NCBI RefSeq assembly: GCF_003850245.1 | Contig: NZ_CP031015.1 | Location: forward strand, 2,604,001-2,668,000 | Length of the DNA: 64,000 bases | From: Microbacterium sp. ABRD28 | Lineage (GTDB): Bacteria; Actinomycetota; Actinomycetes; Actinomycetales; Microbacteriaceae | Reading direction: 5' to 3' | Shown here: positions 36,715 through 45,956 of the stretch, one piece after another | How the letters are laid out: each line of letters begins with the position of its first letter | Position numbering within the stretch: the first letter of the stretch is position 1 | Notes under the pieces: model-generated | Databases searched by the model: none | What the model was told of the DNA's origin: nothing | The model's input: only the letters and a program-made list of their open reading frames with translations | Made by a program: the position numbers and the translations under genes

Positions 36715-37602
36715 TCACAGCTTCGCCGCGAACTCCTTGAACCAGGGACGCAGCTCCGGACCGAGGTCCTCTCGGTCGGCGGCGAGCTGCACGATGGCCT
36801 TGATGTAATCCACTCTATCGCCGGTGTCGTAGCGCCGGCCGCGGAACACCACGCCGTACACGCCGGGCCCGTCGGGGTCGGCGGCCATCTCCTGGAGGGC
36901 GTCGGTCAGCTGGATCTCGCCGCCCTTGCCGGGCTCGGTGCGCTCGAGGATGTCGAACACCGACGGCGACAGCACGTAGCGCCCGATGATCGCGAGATTG
37001 GACGGGGCGTCCTCCTTCGCGGGCTTCTCGACGAGGCCCGTGACCTTCACGACGCCGTCGTCGTCGGTGGCTTCGACCGCGGCCGCGCCGTAGAGGTGGA
37101 TCGAGTCGGGGTCGACCTCCATGAGCGCGACGATCGCCGCGCCCCGCTTGGTGTGCTCCTCGAGCATCGTGGTCAGCAGAGGGTCGCGCTCGTCGATGAG
37201 GTCATCGCCCAGCAGCACGGCGAACGGGTGGTCGCCGACGTGGGCGCGGGCGCGCAGAACGGCGTGACCGAGACCCTTCGGCTCGCCCTGACGCACGAAG
37301 TGGATGTCGGCGAGGTCGCTGGAGTGCTGCACCTTCGCGAGCTTGGAGTGATCGCCCTTGCGCTCGAGCGTGGATTCCAGCTCGGGAACGGAGTCGAAGT
37401 GGTTCGAGAGGTTGTTCTTGTTCCGGCCGATGATGATCAGCACGTCGTCGATACCGGCGGCGGTGGCCTCCTCCACGACGTACTGGATCGCCGGCTTGTC
37501 GACGACGGGGAGCATCTCCTTGGGCATGGCCTTGGTGGCGGGCAGGAAACGCGTTCCGAGTCCGGCGGCGGGGATCACGGCTTTGAAAGAGCTACGAGGC
37601 AC
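36715..37602 (-). CDS. galU: UTP-glucose-1-phosphate uridylyltransferase
   Basis: GalU makes UDP-glucose for polysaccharides and lipids. 295 aa from the GTG at 37602. Seen: nucleotide-binding AAGLGTRFLPATKAMPKEML, the YVVEEA segment, GLGHAVLRARAHVGDHPFAV, LLGDDLI with the catalytic Asp, LVEKPAKEDAPSNLAIIGRY and EIQLTDAL. A GTG at 37644 gives an 18-residue longer form, but the family begins near VPRSSFKAVIP and TACAAT sits 7 bases before GGCGTG, suggesting a leaderless transcript at 37602. It is divergent from the cyclo-ligase gene. Confidence 0.93.
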   Translation of the reverse strand: MPRSSFKAVIPAAGLGTRFLPATKAMPKEMLPVVDKPAIQYVVEEATAAGIDDVLIIIGRNKNNLSNHFDSVPELESTLERKGDHSKLAKVQHSSDLADIHFVRQGEPKGLGHAVLRARAHVGDHPFAVLLGDDLIDERDPLLTTMLEEHTKRGAAIVALMEVDPDSIHLYGAAAVEATDDDGVVKVTGLVEKPAKEDAPSNLAIIGRYVLSPSVFDILERTEPGKGGEIQLTDALQEMAADPDGPGVYGVVFRGRRYDTGDRVDYIKAIVQLAADREDLGPELRPWFKEFAAKL

Positions 37603-37693
37603 GCCCCCGATTGTAGGGGGTCGATGTTTCGGGAAAGCACTCACCGCGCCCGACCGCCGGGATCCGCGCGAGCCGTCCGCCTAAGATCGACCC

Positions 37694-38290
37694 ATGTCAG
37701 ACGCGATCGCCGACGCCAAACGAGCGCTCCGCGCTGACCTGCGCGAGCGCCGGAACCTGATGTCGTCGACGGCCCGGGAAACCGCGGAACAGGGCATCAC
37801 GGCCCAGCTGGACGCCCTGGTCGAACGCTTCGGCGTGAGCTCGATGTCGTGCTTCCTCTCCACCACGACCGAGCCGGGCACGCGACGCTTCGTCTCCGAG
37901 GCGGTCCGCCGCGGCATCCGGGTGCTTCTTCCCATCACCCGCACCGACGGACTGCTCGACTGGTCGGTCGCCACCCCCGACCTCGACATCACCGAGGGGA
38001 TGTACGGCCTGCCCGAACCGGTCGGCGACGTGCTCGGCCCCATCGCGGTGAACGACGTCGACCTTCTCGTCATCCCCGCCGCCGCTGTCGGGCAGGACGG
38101 CACGCGCCTCGGCTGGGGACGAGGCTTCTTCGACAAGACGATCGGGTCGATGGAGCGATGCCCCCCGGTCTACGCCGTGATCTACGACACCGAGCTGCTC
38201 GACGAGGTGCCGCGCGACGTGCACGACCAGCCGGTGTCGGGCGTGGTCACCCCGACGCGTACCATCGATCTCGCGACAACCCGACGCTGA
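37694..38290 (+). CDS. 5-formyltetrahydrofolate cyclo-ligase
   Basis: ATP-dependent enzyme converting 5-formyl-THF to 5,10-methenyl-THF, 198 aa. Seen: N-terminal AKRALRADLRERRNLM, CFLSTTTEPGTRRF, VDLLVIPAAAVGQDGTRLGWGRGFFD, the ATP and folate-binding GxGxGxYD equivalent, and YDTELLDEVPRDVHDQPVSGVVTP. TAAGAT lies 6 bases before the ATG, so the transcript may be leaderless. First of three same-strand genes with FmdB-like and MscL. Confidence 0.92.
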   Translation: MSDAIADAKRALRADLRERRNLMSSTARETAEQGITAQLDALVERFGVSSMSCFLSTTTEPGTRRFVSEAVRRGIRVLLPITRTDGLLDWSVATPDLDITEGMYGLPEPVGDVLGPIAVNDVDLLVIPAAAVGQDGTRLGWGRGFFDKTIGSMERCPPVYAVIYDTELLDEVPRDVHDQPVSGVVTPTRTIDLATTRR

Positions 38291-38320
38291 CGCGGCGCAC
38301 CCTCGACGAAAGACACCGAC

Positions 38321-38620
38321 ATGCCCACCTACGCCTATGCCTGCAAGCAGTGCGGGCACCGCTTCGACGCCGTGCAGTCCTTCGCCGACCCGGCCTTGAC
38401 GACCTGCCCCGAGTGCGACGGGCCGCTGCGCAAGGAATACGGCTCGATCGGCGTCACCTTCAATGGTTCGGGCTTCTACCGCACCGACTCTCGGGCCGGA
38501 GGCGGCGGAGAGTCCAAGAAGAGTGAGAGCGCACCGGCGAGTTCCGGTGGCGATTCGACCGGCTCTTCGCCATCATCGAAGTCCGAGGCGAAGGCCTCGC
38601 CCGCGTCCAGCGGTTCGTAG
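38321..38620 (+). CDS. FmdB-family zinc ribbon protein
   Basis: Small protein of 99 aa. The N-terminal 55 residues form a zinc ribbon with CKQCGHRF and CPECDGPLRKE (two CxxC knuckles), typical of the FmdB putative regulatory family. The tail is a low-complexity Ser/Gly/Lys stretch. It lies between the cyclo-ligase and mscL, an order common in Actinobacteria. Molecular role unknown. Confidence 0.88.
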   Translation: MPTYAYACKQCGHRFDAVQSFADPALTTCPECDGPLRKEYGSIGVTFNGSGFYRTDSRAGGGGESKKSESAPASSGGDSTGSSPSSKSEAKASPASSGS

Positions 38621-38656
38621 TCCGGCGGCAGCCGGCGAGGTCGGAAGGCACCATCG

Positions 38657-39112
38657 ATGATCAAAGGCTTCAAGGAGTTCATCCTCCGCGGGAATGTGAT
38701 CGATCTGGCCGTCGCCGTCGTCATCGGCGCCGCATTCACCGGCATCGTGAACATCCTGGTCACAGCCTTCATCAACCCGTTGATCGGGCTGATCTTCCAG
38801 ACCGGCAATCTGAACGACGCGCTTGTTCTGCGGGTTCCGACGTTGTTCGGGGGCGAGTCCGTCTTCTCCTTCGGCGCCATCATCGCCGCGGTGATCAACT
38901 TCCTCGCCGTCGCCACCGTGGTCTATTTCGTCTTCGTCATGCCGATGAACCACTGGAAGAAGCGCCAGGAAGCACGTGCGGGCGCGGCGACCGAGGCCGC
39001 AGCCGACCCCGTGCCGACCGAGCAGGAGCTGCTCATGCAGATCCGCGACCTGCTTGCGGCGCAGCCGGGCGCCGGCGCCGGCGCCTCGCGCACCACTCCC
39101 CCGACGCCGTAG
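38657..39112 (+). CDS. mscL: Large-conductance mechanosensitive channel
   Basis: MscL opens under membrane tension to relieve osmotic shock. 151 aa, two helices: FKEFILRGNVIDLAVAVVIG (amphipathic start and TM1) and FGAIIAAVINFLAVATVVYF (TM2). The N-terminal IKGFKEFILRGNV and the periplasmic loop are family-typical; a C-terminal cytoplasmic helix follows (TEQELLMQIRDLLAAQ). It forms a homopentamer in the cytoplasmic membrane. Confidence 0.95.
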   Translation: MIKGFKEFILRGNVIDLAVAVVIGAAFTGIVNILVTAFINPLIGLIFQTGNLNDALVLRVPTLFGGESVFSFGAIIAAVINFLAVATVVYFVFVMPMNHWKKRQEARAGAATEAAADPVPTEQELLMQIRDLLAAQPGAGAGASRTTPPTP

Positions 39113-39133
39113 CGGCTTCGCCGCGGGCGCCCC

Positions 39134-39328
39134 TCAGTAGTGGGGCGGCTTCTCGCGCCGCATCCGTTCGTCATTCGGCCCGGAAAGACCATCGGATGCC
39201 GCCTCGGCGGCGTCGTCGCGATCGTCGACGGCCGCGGGCTCGGCCACCGTATCGGGCGCAGGGGTCAGCCGCGCGCGACGCGAGCCTGGAACCCTTTCGA
39301 TGCGCTGGCGGGGTTCGTCCTCGCTCAC
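39134..39328 (-). CDS. Small charged protein of unknown function
   Basis: Putative 64-aa product starting at GTG 39328, 4 bases after the stop of the helicase gene. Acidic middle (VDDRDDAAEAASDG) and a basic end GPNDERMRREKPPHY. I recall a similar C-terminal pattern in small actinobacterial proteins but know no function. The codon pattern and tight spacing suggest it is expressed with the helicase. Not certain to be a gene. Confidence 0.5.
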   Translation of the reverse strand: MSEDEPRQRIERVPGSRRARLTPAPDTVAEPAAVDDRDDAAEAASDGLSGPNDERMRREKPPHY

Positions 39329-39332
39329 GGCA

Positions 39333-42300
39333 TCACTCGATGAAATCGACCGGCTGCGTGTCGGGGTCGGCGGTGACCGTCGGTGCACCGAGCAGCTCGG
39401 CAATCCGGGCGGCGACCCCGGCCGGATCGCTGTAGAGGTCGAACGAGTGCACGCGCACGTAGTGCCAGCCGAGGCGCCGCAGGATCTGCGGGCGAAGGCG
39501 CAGCGCCTCGCGCAGCGACTCGCCGCGCGTCTCGGGATCGGTCTCGGCGACGACCGCCTTGCCGTTGTACTGGGCGACGAGGGGCAGAAGCCCCCGGTAC
39601 TGCACGTCGACCGAGACGCCGAGGCGGCGGAGTTCGCGCGCCAGCGACCGGGTGAGGGGGTCGGCGAGGTCTTCCAAGCGCGCTTCGCGCGAGCGGGCGG
39701 CGATGCCGCCGAGGATGCCCATGAGGGTGGCCGCCCCGTGCTCGAGACGTCCCTCGTCGAACGCGGAGGGACGGATCGACGACACGATCACCATCGACCG
39801 GCGTGCCCGGGTCATCCCGACCGTGAGCAGACGCTCGCCGTCGGGGGTCGAGAGGTCGCCGAAGTCGCTGAGCACGCGACCGTGTTTGGTGAGGCCGAAC
39901 CCGAGCGAGAAGATGACCCGATCGCGGCTCTCGGCCACCGACTCCTCGAGGCTGAGCACGGCGAACGGCTCGGCGGTGTCACGGCCGACGAAGTCCGCCA
40001 CATCGGCTCGTCCGGCGAACGCCGCGCCGACCGCCGCGCGGATGCGCTCGGCGTGACGCCGCGAGGCGGTGACGACCATCAACGACTCCGACGCGCGGTT
40101 GACCGCGTGCTCGACCACCAGGGTGACCACGCGCGCCACCTCGGCGTCGGGGCTTTCGACGGCGCCGCTGATCGGGTCGGGAGCGCCCGTGCCGCCTTCG
40201 ACGTAGTCGACGCTGAGACTTCCGCGACCGAGGTACGACCCAGCCCAGGGCAGCGACACGATCTCGCCGCCGTAGAAGGCGTCGTTGACGAGCGCCGCGA
40301 GGTCTTCTCCCCCGGCGCGGTAGCTGCGGGTGAGCGTCTCGACGGGGAACAGCTCGGAGAGCCGCACGAACACGCTCTCCTCATCGAACGGCTCGTCAGG
40401 CGCATCGGGGTCGTCGGTCGGTATGGCCGACGCCACGCGGAACGGCGTGGGCTTCTGCGTCACCGGGTCACCGAAGATCACCAGCTGCCCACCGCGCCGC
40501 AGCGCGGGCGTCGCCTCGGCGAGACAGAGCGCCCCGGCATCCGCGATGATCACCACGTCGAACCGGAGGGTGTCGGGAATCAGAGGCACGTCATAGGGCG
40601 AGGCCAGCCACACCGGCGCGAGGGCGCGGGAGAGGGTGGGAGCGGCCTCGAGGAACTGAGCGGGGCTGATGTCACCCGACTTCAGGGCGGTGCGGAGCGC
40701 CGCGGCCTCATCGGCTTCGTCGACGATGCCGATGCGCCACTGGGTAGCCAGCTGCGAAGCGAGGAGCGGGCCGGACGCGCCGGTGTGCGCCTCGTCGACG
40801 AGGCGGAAGTCGCGCTCGAGGCGATCCACGACCGCCGTGTTGGCGCCGAGGAGCGCGCGGTCGGTGCGCAGCAGGTACTCCAGCGCCGACTGCCACCAGG
40901 CCCATTCGAGCTCGGCGCCGACCTGCTGCTCGGGAACGTGGCGCACCGACAGCTCGGTGAGGAGCGGCTCGAGGCCGAGCCCGGCCAGCTCCGAACGCAG
41001 GGTCGCCCGCTCGACGAGGTTGTCGAAGACATCCGACTCGGCGGCGAGCTCGGCGAGGGTGCGCACCAGCTGCGACACCGGGATCGACGCGAGCGCGTCG
41101 GCACCCGTGCGCCCGAGCACCTCATCAAGCTCCGCCAGGTCGGCGTCGACACGCTGCCACGCGACCTGGACGTCGGCCAGCCCGAAGGGTACCTCGGGGA
41201 TGACGCCGGCCTCGACGTAGCGGTGCCATTCGGTGCGCTGCTGCTGCACGCGCAGCAGAGCCTCGTGCATGTCGACGATGTGCACTCCGGGCCGGATGTA
41301 CTCCCGCGAGAGCCGCTTGAGTCGGCGGCGATTGGCCGCATTCATCGATGCCGCATCGCGTCGCGGACCGTGGGCCTGGATGAGCTCGCCGAGCGGTCGC
41401 TCGAACACGGTCGGGCTGAACCGGTCGAGCGAATCGCGGATGCCCGACAGCAGCCGCAGCTGCACCCCGAGTTCGGCGACACTCTGGAACGGGCGCATAT
41501 GGGTCTGCCCGACCATGGCGTATCCGCGCTCGAGGAGGGCCGGCACGTCGGCGCGATGCAGGCGGGCGGCGAGGCCATGAGCACGACGGGCTTCGGCGGT
41601 GGTGGCGAACGAGACGCCGAACCACGGCGAGTCGTGCGGGCCGAACCGGAATTCACCCAGCCGCGCGGCGGTGGCGAGCTTCGTCGCAGCCTCTCGGCGT
41701 TTCCCGGCCAGGCGGATGAGCGTGCTCACGTCGAATCGTGCGGCGGTCGACGGGGTGGGCTCGAGTGCCGAGAGCTCGGCGAGCCGGCGCAGCACGTCGA
41801 GGGTGCAGACGCCGAGGTCGGAGTGCGTGGTGGTGAGGGCGTGACGGTAGTCGCGCAGCACGGTCCGCAGCCGCACGAGGGCGTCATCGACCTCGGCGAC
41901 GGCCGGCTTCTCGGCCTTCTCATTGCGCCCGATCGCGCGGATCAGGTCGCGACGCACGTGGCGGGGCGAGACGGTGAGGCCCGGCAGGCCCACCCCCGCG
42001 AGGCGGTGGCGAACGCCCTCGAGCGTGGCACGGCGAGCGCTCACGACCAGCACGCGGCGCCCCTCGCGAACGAGCGAGCCGACGGCGTTGATGACCGTCT
42101 GGGTTCCGCCGGTACCGGGGAGTGTGTGCACGACCAGCGACTGGCCCGACGCGATCCGCGCGAGCACGCCCTCCTGCTCGGCGTCGGCATCGAGAAGCAG
42201 GGCGTCGGCGGCGGGGGGACGTTCATCGGCGGGGAGGATCGAGGGGATCTCGCGACGGTGCATCACCCGTTCGCGATCGGCAGGATGCCCCGCCAAGGCG

Positions 42301-43010
42301 TTGAGCACGGGGTGATCGAGGTGGGCGGCGTCGCGCGACATCACCGAGGCGACGTCGGCGAAGGTCGACACCACCAGTCGGGGCTGCACGGCGACGTTCG
42401 GCAGCGAGGCGGTGAGGGCCCGAAGGTGGTCGATGACCGGCTGGGGCTTGAAGACGCCTCCGTCGTAGGCGAGTGCGGCGAGCGCCCGCGCATCGACGGT
42501 GATGCCGAAGTGGGTCTTGAGCGCCCGGATGAGCTCGGGGTTGACGTGGAACGAGCCGCGGAGCTTCAACTCGAAGTCGGAGTGGTGCCGCCGGATGGCG
42601 AGCGGGCGCAAGAGCACCGGTGCGGTGCACGCGAGCCCACCCAGTCGCCAGGAGGCGAGGCCCACCGCGAGGTGCACGGCGTCGATTCCCCGCGACGTGC
42701 GCAGTTCGACGTTCTTCGCGGTGATGCGCTCGGCGGCGAGCCGGGCGTTCCGCAACGCGACCTCGTCACGGAACAGGCCCGAGAGCAGTGTCGAGCGCCC
42801 CGTGATGAACTGCGGGAGGCTCCCGGGGTGGGCCCCCGTGATCTCGATACCCTCCTCGCGGGAGTCGCTGTAGTGCAGCAGGGTCGATCGTCCGCCCAGC
42901 TGCGACGCTTGGCGGCGCAGGGTCTCCCGCACGGGGTCGGCGATATGCGCGACCGTGACACCGGGCTCTGAAAGACCGAGGTCGCCGGGGTTCACGGCCG
43001 GACCGGACAC
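39333..43010 (-). CDS. Superfamily-1-helicase-like protein with C-terminal REase fold; degenerate P-loop
   Basis: Large protein of 1225 aa. An N-terminal DUF4011-like region is followed by a helicase-type core. The Walker A site reads TLPGTGGTQT (about 296-305), where the usual PGTGKTQT lysine is Gly302. The Walker B-like segment VVIIADAGALCLAEA lacks the usual DE pair. Later motifs are better kept (LTRSYRAGGEDLAALVNDAFY; VGMTRARRSMVIVSS). The C-terminal about 100 residues (LRRLGVSVDVQYRGLLPLVAQ, GKAVVAETDPETRGESLREA) fit the REase_MTES_1575 domain, a nuclease fold named from Microbacterium. GTG 43010 follows GGGGAGGAACC and is preferred over a GTG at 43064. Confidence 0.82.
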   Translation of the reverse strand: MSGPAVNPGDLGLSEPGVTVAHIADPVRETLRRQASQLGGRSTLLHYSDSREEGIEITGAHPGSLPQFITGRSTLLSGLFRDEVALRNARLAAERITAKNVELRTSRGIDAVHLAVGLASWRLGGLACTAPVLLRPLAIRRHHSDFELKLRGSFHVNPELIRALKTHFGITVDARALAALAYDGGVFKPQPVIDHLRALTASLPNVAVQPRLVVSTFADVASVMSRDAAHLDHPVLNALAGHPADRERVMHRREIPSILPADERPPAADALLLDADAEQEGVLARIASGQSLVVHTLPGTGGTQTVINAVGSLVREGRRVLVVSARRATLEGVRHRLAGVGLPGLTVSPRHVRRDLIRAIGRNEKAEKPAVAEVDDALVRLRTVLRDYRHALTTTHSDLGVCTLDVLRRLAELSALEPTPSTAARFDVSTLIRLAGKRREAATKLATAARLGEFRFGPHDSPWFGVSFATTAEARRAHGLAARLHRADVPALLERGYAMVGQTHMRPFQSVAELGVQLRLLSGIRDSLDRFSPTVFERPLGELIQAHGPRRDAASMNAANRRRLKRLSREYIRPGVHIVDMHEALLRVQQQRTEWHRYVEAGVIPEVPFGLADVQVAWQRVDADLAELDEVLGRTGADALASIPVSQLVRTLAELAAESDVFDNLVERATLRSELAGLGLEPLLTELSVRHVPEQQVGAELEWAWWQSALEYLLRTDRALLGANTAVVDRLERDFRLVDEAHTGASGPLLASQLATQWRIGIVDEADEAAALRTALKSGDISPAQFLEAAPTLSRALAPVWLASPYDVPLIPDTLRFDVVIIADAGALCLAEATPALRRGGQLVIFGDPVTQKPTPFRVASAIPTDDPDAPDEPFDEESVFVRLSELFPVETLTRSYRAGGEDLAALVNDAFYGGEIVSLPWAGSYLGRGSLSVDYVEGGTGAPDPISGAVESPDAEVARVVTLVVEHAVNRASESLMVVTASRRHAERIRAAVGAAFAGRADVADFVGRDTAEPFAVLSLEESVAESRDRVIFSLGFGLTKHGRVLSDFGDLSTPDGERLLTVGMTRARRSMVIVSSIRPSAFDEGRLEHGAATLMGILGGIAARSREARLEDLADPLTRSLARELRRLGVSVDVQYRGLLPLVAQYNGKAVVAETDPETRGESLREALRLRPQILRRLGWHYVRVHSFDLYSDPAGVAARIAELLGAPTVTADPDTQPVDFIE

Positions 43011-43230
43011 GGTTCCTCCCCGGTTCTCCATGACATCGGACTCGACTCGCCACACGTCAGCCACACTAAGCGCCCGCCCGGTCAGGCGCGGTTAGGCGGG
43101 GCGGGTTTTCGCGGTATTGACGACACGCCGAGTGATCGGCCTTTCCTGCACAGGCGCCCCCGGTGACCGATCGCTCACAGATGACGCGCCGGCACCCGCG
43201 GGCGCGGGCGTGACGGGCGAGGATGTCGTC

Positions 43231-43752
43231 ATGATCGCCGCCCTCGCCCCTCGGTTCCTCCTGCACCCCTCCCCCGTCGGCGAGGTGCTGATCGTCGCGC
43301 GCGACGACGCCCTGCTCACGGTTCATCCGATCCACGGGCCGGCAGAGCCCGAGCTCGAGGGCCTCGCCCGCCGATACGGCGATGTGGAGCCCGGTCCCGC
43401 GCATCCGCTCGCCCGCCGTGCGGCCGATCAGCTGGACGAGTACTTCGCCCGAGAGCGCCGGGACTTCGACCTCCCTCTCGACCTCGGTGCGACGACGGGC
43501 TTCACCCGGCTCGCGCTGGAGGCGATCCGGCAGATCCCCTACGGCGAGACCGCCGGATACGGCGAGGTGGCGATCGCGGCGGGAAGCCCCGGCGCGGCAC
43601 GGGCGGTCGGCACCGCCTGCGCCCACACGCCCTTCTCCATCGTCATCCCGGTGCACCGGGTGGTGCGGGCCGACGGGTCGCTCGGCGAGTACGGCGGCCA
43701 TCCCGAGGTGAAGCGGTTCCTCGTCGACCTCGAGCGCGCGACAGGCGTGTAG
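43231..43752 (+). CDS. Ogt/MGMT-like protein lacking the catalytic cysteine
   Basis: Protein of 173 aa with the full architecture of O6-alkylguanine-DNA alkyltransferase: an N-terminal RNase-H-like domain (LLHPSPVGEVLIVARDDALL) and C-terminal winged helix (FTRLALEAIRQIPYGETAGYG, then AVGTACAHTPFSIVIPVHRV). The alkyl-accepting PCHRV is PVHRV here (Val141, codon GTG), and the usual NP before it is TP. It therefore cannot accept alkyl groups in the normal way. It may act as an alkyltransferase-like (ATL) lesion sensor that passes damage to excision repair. ATG 43231 has a GAGGA site 7 bases upstream; upstream in-frame starts exist. Confidence 0.82.
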   Translation: MIAALAPRFLLHPSPVGEVLIVARDDALLTVHPIHGPAEPELEGLARRYGDVEPGPAHPLARRAADQLDEYFARERRDFDLPLDLGATTGFTRLALEAIRQIPYGETAGYGEVAIAAGSPGAARAVGTACAHTPFSIVIPVHRVVRADGSLGEYGGHPEVKRFLVDLERATGV

Positions 43753-43764
43753 GCCGCCGGTCGC

Positions 43765-43809
43765 GCGCAGCGGCCCCGCGGGAGTTTCCTCTCCGCGGGG
43801 CCGCTGCGC
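43765..43809. terminator. Strong bidirectional hairpin terminator
   Basis: A perfect 17-bp stem: left arm 43765-43781 (GCGCAGCGGCCCCGCGG) and right arm 43793-43809, with an 11-base loop. It separates the convergent Ogt-like and actP genes. Confidence 0.8.
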
Positions 43810-43833
43810 CGTGGCATCCGGATCGAAGACGCC

Positions 43834-45465
43834 CTAGTGGTTCGTCGCCTTCTCGGCACCGAAGCCGGTCAGCGAGCGCACCTCCATCTCGGCCGCCTTC
43901 GTGCGGTTCTCCCCACCGCGCGAGGTGACCGATCCCAGCCAGCCGAGGAAGAACCCGAGCGGGATCGAGACGATCCCGGGGTTGTTCAGCGGCCAGATGG
44001 CGGTGCCCACCTTGAACACGCTCGTCTCCGATCCCCAGAAGACGGGCGAGAGCACGATCAGGATGATCGCGGCGGCGAGGCCCCCGTACATGCTCCACAC
44101 CGCGCCGCGCGTGGTGAAGTTCCGCCAGAACAGCGAGTACAGGATGGTCGGGAGGTTGGCCGATGCCGCCACCGCGAAGGCCAGCGCCACCAGGAACGCG
44201 ACGTTCTGACCCTGCACCGCGATGCCGCCGAGGATGGCGAGGATGCCGATCACGATGACGGTGCGCCGGGCGACCTTCACCTCACCGTCGGGCGGCACGT
44301 TGCCCTTCTTCACCACGTTGGCATAGATGTCGTGCGCGAACGACGCCGCCGCGGTGATGGTGAGCCCCGCGACCACCGCGAGGATCGTCGCGAACGCGAC
44401 CGCGCTGATGAAGCCGAGCAGCAGCGGGCCGCCGAGCTCGAGCGCGAGGAGCGGCGCGGCCGAGTTGACCCCGCCGGGTGCCGAGGCGATCCGCTCCGGG
44501 CCGACGAGCGCCGCAGCGCCATAACCCAGCACGAGGGTGAGCAGGTAGAACAGGCCGATCAGCCAGATCGCCCAGACCACCGAGCGACGGGCTTCCTTGG
44601 CCGTCGGCACCGTGTAAAAGCGCATCAGCACGTGCGGTAGGCCCGCGGTGCCGAGCACGAGGGCGATCGCGAGGGAGATGAAGTCCCACGGGTTGCCGCC
44701 GTACTGCAGGCCCGGCCCGAGGATCGCATCGGCGGGCTCGGTGACCGATGCGGCCACGGCGTTCTCGAGCAGCGTGTTCAGGCTGAAGCCGTTGATCGCG
44801 AGCACCCAGATGGTCATGATCAGCGCACCGCCGATGAGCAGGAACGCCTTGACGATCTGCACCCAGGTGGTGCCCTTCATGCCGCCCACCAGCACGTAGA
44901 CGATCATGATGACGCCGACGACAGCCACGACGATCGACTGACCCACCGTTTCGGTGATGCCGAGGAGCAGGGCCACCAGTCCGCCCGCCCCGGCCATCTG
45001 CGCCAGCAGATAGAAGAAGCACACCGCGAGCGTCGTGATCGCCGCCGCCATGCGCACGGGGCGCTCCTTCAGTCGGAAGGAGAGGACGTCGGCCATCGTG
45101 AATTTGCCCGTGTTGCGCATGAGCTCGGCGACCAGCAGAAGCGCGACGAGCCACGCGACGAGGAATCCGATGGAGTAAAGGAAGCCGTCGTATCCGTTGA
45201 TGGCGATCGCGCCGCAGATGCCCAGGAAGGATGCTGCGGAGAGATAGTCGCCCGAGATGGCGAACCCGTTCTGCGGCCCGGTGAAAGACCGACCGGCGGC
45301 GTAATAGTCCGCGGCGGTCTTGTTGTTCCTACTGGCGCGGATGACGATGAACAGCGTCACCGCGACGAAGGCCCCGAAGATCGAGATGTTCAGGATCGGA
45401 TTGTTCTCGGCGGTGTCCACCGCCGCGCTGACCGCCGACCCGACGGAGGCGAAGAAGTCGTTCAT
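43834..45465 (-). CDS. actP: Cation/acetate symporter
   Basis: Sodium:solute symporter of 543 aa with about 13 helices. ActP features: N-terminal NISIFGAFVAVTLFIVIRAS, the family signature AADYYAAGRSFTGPQNGFAI then SGDYLSAASFLG, YDGFLYSIGFLVAWL, and FATILAVVAGLTITAAASFAHD. It imports acetate and other short monocarboxylates. It overlaps the DUF485 gene by 4 bases, the standard ActP-YjcH pairing. A LuxR regulator resembling RamA lies divergently upstream. Confidence 0.94.
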   Translation of the reverse strand: MNDFFASVGSAVSAAVDTAENNPILNISIFGAFVAVTLFIVIRASRNNKTAADYYAAGRSFTGPQNGFAISGDYLSAASFLGICGAIAINGYDGFLYSIGFLVAWLVALLLVAELMRNTGKFTMADVLSFRLKERPVRMAAAITTLAVCFFYLLAQMAGAGGLVALLLGITETVGQSIVVAVVGVIMIVYVLVGGMKGTTWVQIVKAFLLIGGALIMTIWVLAINGFSLNTLLENAVAASVTEPADAILGPGLQYGGNPWDFISLAIALVLGTAGLPHVLMRFYTVPTAKEARRSVVWAIWLIGLFYLLTLVLGYGAAALVGPERIASAPGGVNSAAPLLALELGGPLLLGFISAVAFATILAVVAGLTITAAASFAHDIYANVVKKGNVPPDGEVKVARRTVIVIGILAILGGIAVQGQNVAFLVALAFAVAASANLPTILYSLFWRNFTTRGAVWSMYGGLAAAIILIVLSPVFWGSETSVFKVGTAIWPLNNPGIVSIPLGFFLGWLGSVTSRGGENRTKAAEMEVRSLTGFGAEKATNH

Positions 45466-45815
45466 GCGCCGGCCGCCTCTCGCTGCTCGAGTTCTTCGCG
45501 GATCTCCTCGGCGATGGGGTCCAGCTTCCTGTTCGCGAACGACACATAAAGCATCGTGATGCCGAAGGTGGTGACGAATTGTCCGAGCCCGAGGAGCAGG
45601 CCGACGGTGATGTCACCCCACACGCGCTGCGACATGAAGTCCACCGCGAAAGACGACAGCAGCACGTAGGCGAAGTACCAGACGAGGAAGGCGATGGCGA
45701 AGGGGAAGATGAAGCTGCGTTGCCGCCTCTTCAATTCAACGAAACGCGGTGATTCCTCCACCGCGATGTAGTCGATTCCACCCGGCGGGGCGGATTCGGT
45801 GCGTCGATCGGACAT
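45462..45815 (-). CDS. DUF485 membrane protein (YjcH-like)
   Basis: Membrane protein of 117 aa with two helices (SFIFPFAIAFLVWYFAYVLLS and DITVGLLLGLGQFVTTFGIT), and a charged C-terminal tail (DPIAEEIREELEQREAAGA). DUF485 proteins are encoded next to ActP and probably help its function. AAGGAGG precedes the ATG at 45815. Co-transcribed with actP (ATGA overlap). Confidence 0.92.
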   Translation of the reverse strand: MSDRRTESAPPGGIDYIAVEESPRFVELKRRQRSFIFPFAIAFLVWYFAYVLLSSFAVDFMSQRVWGDITVGLLLGLGQFVTTFGITMLYVSFANRKLDPIAEEIREELEQREAAGA

Positions 45816-45956
45816 GTGGCCTCCTTGCACACAATCCCTGGGCGCGCGTCGCGCCGGTCCCGAACTGAAGACGCCCGCCGTCGTCGGAGAGCGCCTGCTA
45901 TGGTCGACGCTACGAAAGGCGGCGACGCAGCCGTCACCCCCGGAAGTAGGTAGTTC

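Noticed and set aside
39300..42971. A 1223-codon open frame on the plus strand opposite the helicase
   Set aside because: Its translation is low in hydrophobic order, rich in Arg/Gly/Asp/Glu and matches no family; it is a GC-bias shadow of the minus-strand helicase, whose motifs are clear.
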